NCBI GenBank assembly: GCA_963785115.1
Contig: CAWATY010000006.1
Location: 682,001-746,000, forward strand
From: JACCWP01 sp963785115
Lineage (GTDB): Bacteria; Actinomycetota; Actinomycetes; Propionibacteriales; Nocardioidaceae
Length of the DNA: 64,000 nt
Direction of reading: 5' to 3'
Part shown: in pieces, positions 42,697 through 51,615 of the stretch
How the letters are laid out: each line of letters begins with the position of its first letter
Numbering within the stretch: the stretch's first letter is position 1
Made by a program: the position numbers and the translations under genes
Notes under the pieces: model-generated
Database searches by the model: none
Seen by the model: only the letters and a program-made list of their open reading frames with translations
What the model was told of the DNA's origin: nothing

Positions 42697-43304
42697 AGGT
42701 CGCGGGCGAGGCGGTGCTGCACGCACCGGTCGACAAGGTGTGGGAGGCGTTGCTCGACCCCGCGGTGCTGGTCGCGACCATCCCTGGTTGCGAACGACTG
42801 GAGGCGACGGGCGACAACGCCTACGCGATGACCGTCACCGCGGGGGTCGCGTCGATCCGGGGCACCTATTCCGGCAGCTGCGAGCTGCGCGATCTGAAGC
42901 CGCACGAGTCGCTGCTGTTGAAGGCGTCCGGTTCCGGTGCTCCGGGCACTGTCGGGGCGGACGTGCGGGTCTCGTTCAGCGACCAGGGAGACGGCACCAC
43001 TGCGGTGGGCTACGACGCCGACGCCGTCGTGGGCGGCATGGTCGGCGGTGTCGGTCAGCGGATGCTCACCAGCGTCAGCAAGCGGATGGCAGGTGAGTTC
43101 TTCGGTGCGGTCGACAAGGTGCTCACCGGAGAGGCTCCGACGGTGCCGGCCCAGGCGGGGGCGGCGCCCGGCGCCGAGGCGTCCGGTGTGTTCACGGCAC
43201 CGGCCAAGGCCCGGGTCGGCGCTCCCGACGACTTCGTCAAGGGCGTGCTGGTCGGCGCCGCCCTGGTGGCACTCGGCGTGCTGCTCGGCCGCCGCCGGTC
43301 GTGA
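42693..43304 (+). CDS. coxG: CoxG-like SRPBCC protein with C-terminal membrane anchor
   Basis: A 203-residue CoxG protein. The SRPBCC domain (1-145) begins MKVAGEAVLHAPVDKVWEAL, followed by IPGCERLE and a LTSVSKRMAGEFF helix. An Ala/Pro linker leads to a C-terminal helix (FVKGVLVGAALVALGVLLGR). CoxG tethers CO dehydrogenase to the membrane in Oligotropha and has more recently been linked to quinone delivery. Here it probably couples the molybdenum hydroxylase to the respiratory quinone pool instead of NAD. ATG overlaps the large-subunit stop. Confidence 0.87.
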   Translation: MKVAGEAVLHAPVDKVWEALLDPAVLVATIPGCERLEATGDNAYAMTVTAGVASIRGTYSGSCELRDLKPHESLLLKASGSGAPGTVGADVRVSFSDQGDGTTAVGYDADAVVGGMVGGVGQRMLTSVSKRMAGEFFGAVDKVLTGEAPTVPAQAGAAPGAEASGVFTAPAKARVGAPDDFVKGVLVGAALVALGVLLGRRRS

Positions 43305-44704
43305 GCCTCGACCACTGGTCGTCCGCCCGGGCGATGGCGGCCTCCGTACGGGCCGGGGAGATCTCGGCCCGCGAGCTGCTCGAGCTGCACCTCGCCCGGA
43401 TCGACCAGGTGAACGGACGGGTCAATGCGCTGGTCAGCATCGAGCCCGAGCGCGCCATGCGGCAGGCGACCGACGCCGACGAGCGGCTTGCCCGGGGTGA
43501 CGCGGTGGGACCGCTGCACGGCCTGCCGTTCGCGGTGAAGGACACCCATCACGTGCAGGGCTGGCGCACCACCTTCGGGTCGCCGGTGATGACCGACCAC
43601 GTGTCCGACCACGATGACCTGCTGGTCGAGCGCGTCCGGGCCGCGGGCGCCGTCGTCGTGGCGAAGTCCAACGTGCCGGAGTGGGCCGCTGGCTCGCACA
43701 CCTTCAACCCGATCTTCGGGACCACGCTGAACCCGTACGCCCTCGACCGCTCCGCCGGCGGCTCCAGTGGCGGTGCGGCGGCGGCGCTGGCCACCGGCAT
43801 GGTGCCGCTCGCCGACGGCAGCGACATGGGCGGCTCGCTGCGCAACCCGGCGTCGTTCTGCAACGTGGTCGGCCTGCGCCCGAGCACCGGCCGGGTGCCG
43901 GTGTGGCCCACCTGGAACCACTGGGAGACCGTGTCGGTGTCCGGTCCGCTGGCCCGCGACGTCGGCGACCTGGCGCTGCTGCTGTCGGTGCTCGCCGGCC
44001 CCGACCCGCGCTCGCCGACGGCGCTCGGCGACCCGGGCCGGCTGTTCGCCCCTGCGCTCGAGGGCTCGCTCGACGGCGTGCGGGTGGCGTGGGCACCAGA
44101 CCTCGGCGGCACCATCGAGGTAGACCGCGAGGTGGCCGCGGTGGTCGCGGCACAGGCCGAGATGCTGGAGACGGCCGGCGCCCGGGTGGTGCCGGCGGCA
44201 CCGGACCTGTCGGGCGCGGAGGAGACGTTCCGGACCCTGCGCGCCTGGTTGTTCGACTACACGCTGTCCGACCTGCTGGCCGAGCACCCCGACAAGTTCA
44301 AGGAGTCGCTCGCCGACAACATCCGCGCGGGGGCGCCACTGACCGGGCACGACATCTCCGTCGCGTACGCCGCCCGCACCGAGATCGGTGACCGGATGCG
44401 CGGCTTCTTCGCCGACCACGACGTGCTCGCCCTCCCGGTCAGCCAGGTGCCGCCATTCCCGGCCGACCAGGAGTACCCGTCCGACATCAACGGTCAGGCA
44501 CAGCAGACCTACCTGGACTGGATGCGCTCGTGCTACCTGATCACCGTCACCGGCTGTCCGGCGATCTCGGTGCCGGCCGGCTTCACCGCCGGCGGCCTGC
44601 CGGTCGGGCTGCAGCTGGTCGCGCCGGTCGGCGGCGAGCGCCGCCTGCTCGAGATCGCCGCCGCGTACGAGCAGGCCAGCGGAGCCGGGCAGCGCCGCCC
44701 ATGA
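43301..44704 (+). CDS. Amidase-signature hydrolase (malonamidase or ureidomalonase candidate)
   Basis: A 467-residue amidase with an intact Ser-cisSer-Lys triad: K80 (PFAVKDTHHV), S155 (SAGGSSGGAA) and S179 (SDMGGSLRNP), at the same spacing as fatty acid amide hydrolase. In the known oxidative pyrimidine route an amidase, ureidomalonase, cleaves ureidomalonate to malonate and urea. If the FdrA complex removes the carbamoyl group first, this enzyme would instead hydrolyse malonamate, like malonamidase E2 of the same family. The sequence alone does not decide. It is coupled by GTGA and ATGA overlaps to CoxG and HyuA. Confidence 0.88.
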   Translation: MSLDHWSSARAMAASVRAGEISARELLELHLARIDQVNGRVNALVSIEPERAMRQATDADERLARGDAVGPLHGLPFAVKDTHHVQGWRTTFGSPVMTDHVSDHDDLLVERVRAAGAVVVAKSNVPEWAAGSHTFNPIFGTTLNPYALDRSAGGSSGGAAAALATGMVPLADGSDMGGSLRNPASFCNVVGLRPSTGRVPVWPTWNHWETVSVSGPLARDVGDLALLLSVLAGPDPRSPTALGDPGRLFAPALEGSLDGVRVAWAPDLGGTIEVDREVAAVVAAQAEMLETAGARVVPAAPDLSGAEETFRTLRAWLFDYTLSDLLAEHPDKFKESLADNIRAGAPLTGHDISVAYAARTEIGDRMRGFFADHDVLALPVSQVPPFPADQEYPSDINGQAQQTYLDWMRSCYLITVTGCPAISVPAGFTAGGLPVGLQLVAPVGGERRLLEIAAAYEQASGAGQRRP

Positions 44705-46803
44705 ACCCCCGCCTGCGCATCGGCATCGACACCGGCGGGACGTTCACCGACGTGGTCGCGTTCGACGAGACCACGGGCGATCTGGTGACCACCAAGACGC
44801 CGTCAACGCCGAGCGACCCCGCGGAGGGCTTCCTGGCCGGCATCGACAAGGTGCTCGGGCTGCTCGGCCTGCCGGCCGGGAACGGCGACGCCATCGTCGC
44901 GGTGAGCCACGGCACCACGGTGGCGACCAACCAGCTGCTCGAGGGCAAGGTCGACCGGGTCGGCTTCCTGACCACCGAGGGCTACGAGTTCGTGCTGGAG
45001 ATCGCCCGGCAGTCGGTGCCGGACGGCTACGGCAACTCGTACTTCTGGGTGAAGCCCGACCGCATCGTTCCGCGCGACCTGGTGCGCACCGTCGGCGGCC
45101 GGCTCGCGTACACCGGGGAGGAGATCCGCCCGCTCGACGAGCCCGGCGTGCGCGACGTCGCCCGGTGGTTCCGCGACCAGGGTGTGCAGACCATCGGCAT
45201 CTGTCTCATCCATGCCTATGCCAACCCCGCACACGAGCGGCGGGTCCGCGAGATCCTGCTCGAGGAGCACCCCGACGTTGTCGTGTCGGTGTCGCACGAG
45301 GTGCTGCGCGAGTACCGCGAGTACGAGCGGTCGATGACGACGCTGGTCGACGCGGCGGTGAAGCCGCGGGTGTCGCGCTACGTGCGGACCATCCAGCAGC
45401 GGCTGGACGACTTCACCGGCGACCGACCGGTGCCGTTCTACGTGATGAAGTCCAACGGCGGCGTGCTCTCGGCGGCGGAGGTCGTGCACCAGCCGATCAC
45501 CACGGTGCTGTCCGGGCCGGCCGCAGGCGCGCTCGGTGCCGCACTGATCGCCCAGCGGGCAGGCTTCGACCGGGTGCTGACCTGTGACGGCGGCGGCACG
45601 TCGACCGACGTGTCGGTCGTGGTAGACGGCGAGCCGACCCTGACCACCGAGGGCACCGTCGGGGTCTATCCGAGCAAGATCCCGATGATCGACGTGGTGA
45701 CCGTCGGCGCCGGGGGCGGCTCGATCGCCTCGCTCTCGCCCGAGGGCACGCTCAAGGTCGGACCGGCGTCGGCCGGCGCCGACCCCGGCCCGCTGTGCTA
45801 CGCCAAGGGCGGCACCGACGTCACCATCACCGACGCGCACGTGGTGCTGGGGCGGATCCCGCCGCACCTGCTGGGGGGTGAGATCCCGCTCGACGTCGCC
45901 GCCGCCCGCAAGGGGCTCGAGCAGCTGGCTGCCGACCTGGGCATGGACGTCCCGCACGCGGCGGCAGGCGTGCTGGAGATCTCGGCGTGGAACCAGGCCA
46001 ACGCGCTGCGCCAGGTCACGGTCAAGCGCGGCCTCGACGTCCGCGACTTCACGCTGACCACCTTCGGTGGCTCGGGGTCGCTGCTGCTCTGCCGGCTCGC
46101 CGACGTGCTGAGCCTTCCCGCCGTCCTGGTGCCGCCCGACCCCGGCAACGTCTCGGCGTTCGGGCTGCTCACCGTCGACGTCAAGAACGACTACGTGCAG
46201 ACGTCCGTGCGGCTGCACGACGGTCTCGACCCGGCCGACATCGCTGGGATGTACGCCGATCTGACCGAGCGTGCCGCGCACGCTCTGGACGGCGAGGGCT
46301 TCGCCGCCGACCAGCACCGCTTCGTGCGCACGGCCGACCTGCGCTACTTCGGCCAGGCCTACGAGGTACGGGTGCCGGTGCCCGACGGCGAGGTCGACGC
46401 GGCGCTGCTCGACGGCGTCGCGACCGCCTTCCATGCCGAGCACCGCAGCCTGTACGGCTACGACTTCGCCGGCGACGACGACCAGCAGGTCGAGTGGGTC
46501 AACCTGCGGGTGTCCGGCATCGGGCCGATCCGCCGGCCGGAGATCCGCCGGCACGACGCCGGCCCGGGCGGAGCGCCGCAGCCGACGAGCACCCGCGACG
46601 TCTGCTTCGACCCGGCCGACGGATACGCGTCGACTCCCGTCCACGCACGGGCGGACCTGCGCCCCGGGCACGTGGTCGCTGGCCCGGCGGTCATCGAGGA
46701 GTTCGGCTCCACGGTGCCGCTGCACCCCGGGTTCAGCGCCCGGGTGGACCCCTACCTCAACCTCGTCGTCTCCCGGCAGGCCGCGGAAGGGGGTCAGCCG
46801 TGA
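44701..46803 (+). CDS. hyuA: Hydantoinase/oxoprolinase subunit A (HyuA-type ATPase)
   Basis: A 700-residue ASKHA-fold subunit. Phosphate-binding segments are IGIDTGGTFTDVVAFD at residues 6-21 and LTCDGGGTSTDVSVVVDG near 295. GAGGGSIA and SAGADPGPLCYAKGG are further HyuA landmarks. With HyuB it forms ATP-dependent ring-opening or carboxylating enzymes (5-oxoprolinase, N-methylhydantoinase, caprolactamase, acetophenone carboxylase). Its place in this operon indicates a pyrimidine-derived substrate or a side route, for instance a lactam or hydantoin-like intermediate, but none can be named from sequence. Confidence 0.9.
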   Translation: MNPRLRIGIDTGGTFTDVVAFDETTGDLVTTKTPSTPSDPAEGFLAGIDKVLGLLGLPAGNGDAIVAVSHGTTVATNQLLEGKVDRVGFLTTEGYEFVLEIARQSVPDGYGNSYFWVKPDRIVPRDLVRTVGGRLAYTGEEIRPLDEPGVRDVARWFRDQGVQTIGICLIHAYANPAHERRVREILLEEHPDVVVSVSHEVLREYREYERSMTTLVDAAVKPRVSRYVRTIQQRLDDFTGDRPVPFYVMKSNGGVLSAAEVVHQPITTVLSGPAAGALGAALIAQRAGFDRVLTCDGGGTSTDVSVVVDGEPTLTTEGTVGVYPSKIPMIDVVTVGAGGGSIASLSPEGTLKVGPASAGADPGPLCYAKGGTDVTITDAHVVLGRIPPHLLGGEIPLDVAAARKGLEQLAADLGMDVPHAAAGVLEISAWNQANALRQVTVKRGLDVRDFTLTTFGGSGSLLLCRLADVLSLPAVLVPPDPGNVSAFGLLTVDVKNDYVQTSVRLHDGLDPADIAGMYADLTERAAHALDGEGFAADQHRFVRTADLRYFGQAYEVRVPVPDGEVDAALLDGVATAFHAEHRSLYGYDFAGDDDQQVEWVNLRVSGIGPIRRPEIRRHDAGPGGAPQPTSTRDVCFDPADGYASTPVHARADLRPGHVVAGPAVIEEFGSTVPLHPGFSARVDPYLNLVVSRQAAEGGQP

Positions 46804-48758
46804 GCGGGTCGCGCACGGCGCCGACGCAGTTCCCGTTCGGCGCGCTCACCGATGGTGCCGGAGCCGACGCCGACCCGGTGCTGGTCGAGATCGTGCAAGG
46901 CAGCCTGGCGTCGGTGGAGCGGGAGGTCGAGACCGCGATCGCTCGGACGTCCCGCTCGCCGATGATCCGCGACGCGCACGACTTCCGCGCCGGCATCCAC
47001 GACCGGCTGCTGCGCAAGCTCACCGGCCGGTCGTACTCCGCGCTGGTGCACCCGGTGGCGCGCGACTTCCCGCTGGAGACCATGCGTCCCGGCGACGTGT
47101 TCTTCCACAACGACGTCTACCGCTCGGAGGGCGGCATCGGGCACCTGCCCGACCTCTGCGTCACCGTTCCCGTGTTCGCCGAGCGGAGCGAGGCGGACGA
47201 TCAGCACAGCTGTGACGGCGAGGTGGTCGCGTTCGTGCAGGCGTTCGGGCACCACGACGACATCGGCGGGGCGGTGCCGGGATCGATGCCCAGCCACGCG
47301 ACGTCGTGCTTCGAGGAGGGGCTGATGGTGCCCCCGATCAAGCTGTGGAGCGCCGGTGAGCCCAACCGGGCGGCGCTGGCGATCATGACCCGCAACTCGC
47401 GGATGCCCGAGTCGCTGGCCGCCGACCTCGACGCCGAGTGCTCGGCCTGCCTGATGGGCGCGCGCCGTCTCGGCGAGCTGTTCGCGAGGTACGGGCGGGA
47501 CGTGGTGGAGTCGTGCTTCGACGCCGTCATCGACCGCACGACTCAGACCTACCGGCGCGAGATCCTGTCCCGCATCCCTGTCGGCAGCTGGGTGTGGGAG
47601 GACTACGCCGAGCACGACGGCGTCGACGAGCCGAAGCTGCACACCCAGCGGATCACGCTGACCCGTACGGCCGCCGACGACCCGGACGGCGAACGGCTCG
47701 TCATCGACTTCGACGGCACGTCACCGCAGGCGAAGGGCCCGATCAACCACTGCGGCGACTACTCCGACGGCGTGTTCCTGAAGAAGTGGCTGGCCCCGAT
47801 CCTGCGCAACCTGGCGGAGACGCCGGAGCGGATGGCCGAGCTCGACGTCAACGAGGGCGTGGTGCCGCTGATCGAGATGCGGTTCCCGCCACCGGGCACG
47901 CTGCTCACCCCGGTGTTCCCGGCGCCGACCAACGCGCGGACCTTCGTGATCCTGCGGCTGCTCGGCGTCCTCGCCGGCGTGCTGGCCAAGGCCGTCGACG
48001 GCCGGATGCCGGCCGACCAGGAGACGATCCGCTACACCGGTGTCTACGGTGACGACATGGACGGCCGGTCGTACCTGATGCGCGAGGTGCTCGGCGGTGG
48101 CGCCGGCGGCCGCTACTACGCCGACGGCGAGGACACCATCCACGTCGTGCCCGACTCGCGCAACCTGCCGACGGAGTTCACCGAGTCGCGTTTCCCCTTC
48201 GTGGTCGAGCGTCTGGGCCTCGCCCTCGACTCGGGCGGCGCGGGGGAGTACCGCGGCGGCCTCGGCTACGAGAAGCACATCCGGATGCTCAAGGACGCCC
48301 ACTTCATGTCGATCGCCGACCGGTCGATCCTCGCCTGCTGGGGAGTCAGAGGCGGCAAGGCGGGCACCCCGTTCCAGGTGGTCATCGACCCCGGCGGCCC
48401 GCACGAGCGCGAGGTCGACGCGTTGGCCGACGACGAGCCGGTACGGGCCGGTGAGGTGATCCGCATCCGCACCACCGGCGGCGGAGGGTGGGGTGACCCG
48501 CTCGACCGCGACCCCGACGCGGTGCTCCGTGACCTGCGCTGGACCAAGGTGTCGCCGGGGTCCGCCCACGACGACTACGGCGTCGTGGTGACCGGCTCTG
48601 CCGACGGCGGCGACCTGGCGTACGACGCCGACGCGACCCGGGCGCGGCGGGACGAGCTGCGGGCCGCGCGGGCCGACCGCGAGCCCTTCTTCGACCGAGG
48701 ACCCGGCTATGCCCGGCTGGCGGGCGGTGCGACTGCTGCGGAGGTGGACTGGCGATGA
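46800..48758 (+). CDS. hyuB: Hydantoinase/oxoprolinase subunit B (HyuB)
   Basis: A 652-residue HyuB subunit, with TAIARTSRSPMIRDAHDFRA, PGDVFFHNDVYRSEGGIGHL (metal-site histidine region) and VIRIRTTGGGGWGDPLDRDP near the end, the most conserved C-terminal motif. It supplies the hydrolytic or carboxylating half for HyuA. GTG 46800 overlaps the HyuA stop and its own stop overlaps the permease start. The length and motif content are complete. Confidence 0.9.
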   Translation: MSGSRTAPTQFPFGALTDGAGADADPVLVEIVQGSLASVEREVETAIARTSRSPMIRDAHDFRAGIHDRLLRKLTGRSYSALVHPVARDFPLETMRPGDVFFHNDVYRSEGGIGHLPDLCVTVPVFAERSEADDQHSCDGEVVAFVQAFGHHDDIGGAVPGSMPSHATSCFEEGLMVPPIKLWSAGEPNRAALAIMTRNSRMPESLAADLDAECSACLMGARRLGELFARYGRDVVESCFDAVIDRTTQTYRREILSRIPVGSWVWEDYAEHDGVDEPKLHTQRITLTRTAADDPDGERLVIDFDGTSPQAKGPINHCGDYSDGVFLKKWLAPILRNLAETPERMAELDVNEGVVPLIEMRFPPPGTLLTPVFPAPTNARTFVILRLLGVLAGVLAKAVDGRMPADQETIRYTGVYGDDMDGRSYLMREVLGGGAGGRYYADGEDTIHVVPDSRNLPTEFTESRFPFVVERLGLALDSGGAGEYRGGLGYEKHIRMLKDAHFMSIADRSILACWGVRGGKAGTPFQVVIDPGGPHEREVDALADDEPVRAGEVIRIRTTGGGGWGDPLDRDPDAVLRDLRWTKVSPGSAHDDYGVVVTGSADGGDLAYDADATRARRDELRAARADREPFFDRGPGYARLAGGATAAEVDWR

Positions 48759-50146
48759 CCACGGACACGACTGACCTGCACCACGGGCTCGCACCCGTCC
48801 CCGACGAGGGCCGGGTCTCGACCCCCAGCCAGCAGTTCTGGATCTGGGCGGGCGCCAACATCGCGCCGATCAACTGGGTGCTCGGCGCGCTCGGCATCAA
48901 CATCGGGCTCGGGCTGCGGGACACCGTGCTCGTGCTGGTGCTCGGCAACCTGGTGGGCATGGCCGTGTTCGGCCTGTTCGTGCTGATGGGTCAGCGCACC
49001 GGTGTCACCCAGATGGTGCTGACCCGTTCGGCGTTCGGTCGTCGCGGCGCCTACCTGCCCACCGTCATCCAGGGCGTGATGTCGGCCGGGTGGTGCGCGA
49101 TCAACACCTGGATCGTGCTCGACCTGGTGATCGCGTTGCTCGGCGAGATCGGCTACACCGGCGGCACCGGCACCAAGCTGACGGTCGTCGCGGTGATCAT
49201 GGTCCTGCAGGTGTGGATCGCCGCGAACGGCTACACCTGGATCGCCACCTTCGAGAAGTACACCGTGCCGGTCACGCTGGTCGTGCTGGTCGCGATGACG
49301 GCCGTCGCGTGGTCCAAGCTCGACATCGACTGGTCCTATCCCGGCGCCGGGCTGACCGGCACCGACCGGCTGTCGGCGATGTCGACGGTGATGACGGCGA
49401 TCGGCATCGGCTGGGGCATCACCTGGTTCGCGTACGCCAGCGACTACTCGCGCTTCGTACCGCGGTCGGTGCCGCCCCGGCGGCTCTACGCCGCCTCGAC
49501 GCTGGGCCAGTTCCTGCCGGTCGTGTGGCTCGGCGTGCTCGGCGCCAGCCTGGCCAGCGTCAACGGCGCGGTCGACCCCGGCGAGCTGATCGTCGAGTCG
49601 TTCGGCGCGCTGGCGATCCCGGTGCTGCTGCTGGTGCTGCACGGGCCGATCGCGACCAACATCCTGAACATCTACTCCTGCGCGGTGTGCGCGCTGGCGC
49701 TGGACCTGAAGCTGAGCCGGCGCACGGTCGTCTACGCGGTCGGCGTGTTCGCCAGCGTGTTCACCGTCGTGCTCGTCTACCAGACCGACTTCGCGCACGC
49801 GCTGGACGGCTGGCTGGCCAGCCTCGTCACCTGGGTGGCGCCGTGGGCCGCGATCATGCTGGTGCACTACTACTGGCTCAGCCGCGGACGGGTCGACGCC
49901 GAGGTGCTGCTCGACCCGCCGGGCGCCGGCCGGCTGGCCGACATCCGGTGGAGCGCGCTGATCGCGTTCGTGGTGGGCATGGTCGCCACCTGGGCGTTCG
50001 AGTTCGGCATCCCGACGTACCTGCAGGGTCCGGGCGCCAAGGCGCTCGGCAACGTCGACCTGTCCTGGCTGGCCGGTGCCCTGGTCGCCGGCGTGGTCTA
50101 CGCCGTGTTGTCGACCACCGAGAAGGGCCAGGTACGTGCTCACTGA
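48755..50146 (+). CDS. NCS1 purine/cytosine-type permease
   Basis: A 463-residue transporter with 12 helices. FWIWAGANIAPINWVLGAL near residues 27-45, TRSAFGRRGAYLPTVIQGVM and GWGITWFAYASDYSRFVP are NCS1 signatures, as in CodB. The neighbouring cytosine deaminase gene, which overlaps it by 11 bases, makes cytosine the most probable cargo. Together with the UraA-type permease the locus can import both cytosine and uracil. Confidence 0.87.
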   Translation: MTTDTTDLHHGLAPVPDEGRVSTPSQQFWIWAGANIAPINWVLGALGINIGLGLRDTVLVLVLGNLVGMAVFGLFVLMGQRTGVTQMVLTRSAFGRRGAYLPTVIQGVMSAGWCAINTWIVLDLVIALLGEIGYTGGTGTKLTVVAVIMVLQVWIAANGYTWIATFEKYTVPVTLVVLVAMTAVAWSKLDIDWSYPGAGLTGTDRLSAMSTVMTAIGIGWGITWFAYASDYSRFVPRSVPPRRLYAASTLGQFLPVVWLGVLGASLASVNGAVDPGELIVESFGALAIPVLLLVLHGPIATNILNIYSCAVCALALDLKLSRRTVVYAVGVFASVFTVVLVYQTDFAHALDGWLASLVTWVAPWAAIMLVHYYWLSRGRVDAEVLLDPPGAGRLADIRWSALIAFVVGMVATWAFEFGIPTYLQGPGAKALGNVDLSWLAGALVAGVVYAVLSTTEKGQVRAH

Positions 50147-50600
50147 CGACGACACGCGGTACCTCGCGCTGGCGATCGAGCAGGCCCGAGCCGGACGCGC
50201 GGAGGGTGGCATCCCGATCGGCGCCGCGCTGGTCGCCGACGGGGTCGTGCTCGGGGTAGGGCGCAACCAGCGGGTGCAGCTGGGCAGCGCGATCCGGCAC
50301 GGCGAGACCGATGCCCTGGAGAACATCGGGAGGTTGCCGGCGTCGACCTACCGGCGGGCCACGATGTACACGACGCTGTCGCCCTGCCACATGTGCTCCG
50401 GCGCCATCTTGCTGTACGGGATCGGCCGGGTCGTGCTCGGCGAGAACCAGACGTTCATGGGTGCCGAGCCGCTGCTGCGCTCGTACGGGGTCGAGGTCGT
50501 CGACGCGGCCTCGCCGGAGTGTGTGCAGATGATGGCGGAATTCATCGCGGCCGAGCCGTCGCTGTGGAACGAGGACATCGGCGAGGAGGACGGCGGCTGA
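50136..50600 (+). CDS. Cytosine deaminase, yeast Fcy1 type
   Basis: A 154-residue zinc deaminase of the cytidine-deaminase-like fold. The zinc/proton-shuttle site is H55 and E57 (HGETDALEN) with C84 and C87 (SPCHMCSG), at exactly the spacing of yeast cytosine deaminase (62, 64, 91, 94). TLSPC, IGRVVLGEN and the C-terminal LWNEDIGE also match the yeast enzyme, which uses that tail to cover the active site. Most bacteria use the unrelated CodA. It should convert cytosine to uracil and ammonia, feeding the hydroxylase. Confidence 0.87.
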   Translation: MLTDDDTRYLALAIEQARAGRAEGGIPIGAALVADGVVLGVGRNQRVQLGSAIRHGETDALENIGRLPASTYRRATMYTTLSPCHMCSGAILLYGIGRVVLGENQTFMGAEPLLRSYGVEVVDAASPECVQMMAEFIAAEPSLWNEDIGEEDGG

Positions 50601-50631
50601 CCACGATCGGCGGGCCAGGCCCGGCACCGTC

Positions 50632-50637
50632 TAGATT
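50632..50637 (+). promoter_or_regulatory. Putative -10 element of the carbamate kinase-barbiturase pair
   Basis: TAGATT ends six bases before ATG 50644, a strong leaderless-type match. It suggests that the pair has its own promoter in addition to readthrough from the long operon. Confidence 0.5.
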
Positions 50638-50643
50638 CGGCAC

Positions 50644-51591
50644 ATGCGGATCGTGGTGGCCCTGGGCGGCAACGCCATGGTCGGTGCCGACGGCACCGCC
50701 GGTCCGGACGACCAGCGCGCGGCGATCGCCACGGCGATGGAGAGCATCGCCGAGCTGATCAGCGGGGGCCACGAGGTGGTGCTCACCCACGGCAACGGCC
50801 CCCAGGTGGGCAACCTGCTGCTCAAGAACGAGCTCGCCGCCGAGGTGGTGCCACCGGTGCCGCTGGACTGGTGCGTCGCCCAGACGCAGGCGACGATCGG
50901 GATGCTGGTGCTCGACTCCCTCGACCAGGCGCTGGTCGTCCGCGGGCTGCCGGTGCCGGTGGCGGCGCTGGTCTCCCGCACCCTCGTGGACGAGGCGGAC
51001 CCCGGCTTCTCCGACCCGACCAAGCCGATCGGCCGCTACGTCGGTGAGGACGAGGCGGCCGTCATGATCGAGCACGGCCAGCACTGGAAGCGCAGCGGTG
51101 AGCGCGGCTGGCGTCGCGTGGTCGCGTCACCCGAACCGCTGCGCTGCCTCGACTTCCCCGCCGCCAAGGCGCTGCTCACCGCCGGGTTCGTCGTGGTGTG
51201 CAGCGGTGGCGGCGGCAGCCCCACCGTGCGGCGCGAGGGTGAAGGCTACGTCGGCGTCGAGGCGGTCATCGACAAGGATCTGACCGCCGCGCTGCTCGCC
51301 GAGCAGGTCGCGGCCGACGTGCTCCTGATCGCGACCGACGTGGAGGCCGCGGTGGTGGGCTGGGGAACGCCGGACGCGCGTCCGATCGGTGAGGTGACCA
51401 CCGACGAGCTTCGCGGCCTCGCGGCCAAGGGCGAGTTCGCGGCCGGGTCGATGGGACCCAAGATCGAGGCCGTGACACGCTTCGCCGAACGTACCCGCAA
51501 CATCGGTGTGATCACGTCCCTGCCGCTGATCGCCGAGGCCGTCTCCGGCACGGTCGGCACCCGCGTGTATCCCGCCGCCCTCGTCAGCTGA
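50644..51591 (+). CDS. arcC: Carbamate kinase
   Basis: A 315-residue amino-acid-kinase-fold enzyme. RIVVALGGNAMV at the N-terminus, VLTHGNGPQVGNLL, VVVCSGGGGSPTV, EAVIDKDLTAALLA and FAAGSMGPKIEA are full carbamate kinase signatures. It converts carbamoyl phosphate and ADP to carbamate and ATP. No arginine deiminase or ornithine carbamoyltransferase gene is present, so the carbamoyl phosphate most likely comes from the FdrA/DUF1116/DUF2877 complex encoded 15 kb upstream, as with AllK in E. coli. The barbiturase-family gene follows 24 bases later. Confidence 0.93.
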   Translation: MRIVVALGGNAMVGADGTAGPDDQRAAIATAMESIAELISGGHEVVLTHGNGPQVGNLLLKNELAAEVVPPVPLDWCVAQTQATIGMLVLDSLDQALVVRGLPVPVAALVSRTLVDEADPGFSDPTKPIGRYVGEDEAAVMIEHGQHWKRSGERGWRRVVASPEPLRCLDFPAAKALLTAGFVVVCSGGGGSPTVRREGEGYVGVEAVIDKDLTAALLAEQVAADVLLIATDVEAAVVGWGTPDARPIGEVTTDELRGLAAKGEFAAGSMGPKIEAVTRFAERTRNIGVITSLPLIAEAVSGTVGTRVYPAALVS

Positions 51592-51615
51592 CCGACTCAG
51601 AAAGGCCACAGCGTC

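Noticed and set aside
44803..46725. Minus-strand open frame opposite hyuA
   Set aside because: Shadow frame; HyuA motifs on the plus strand are complete and coupled to neighbours.
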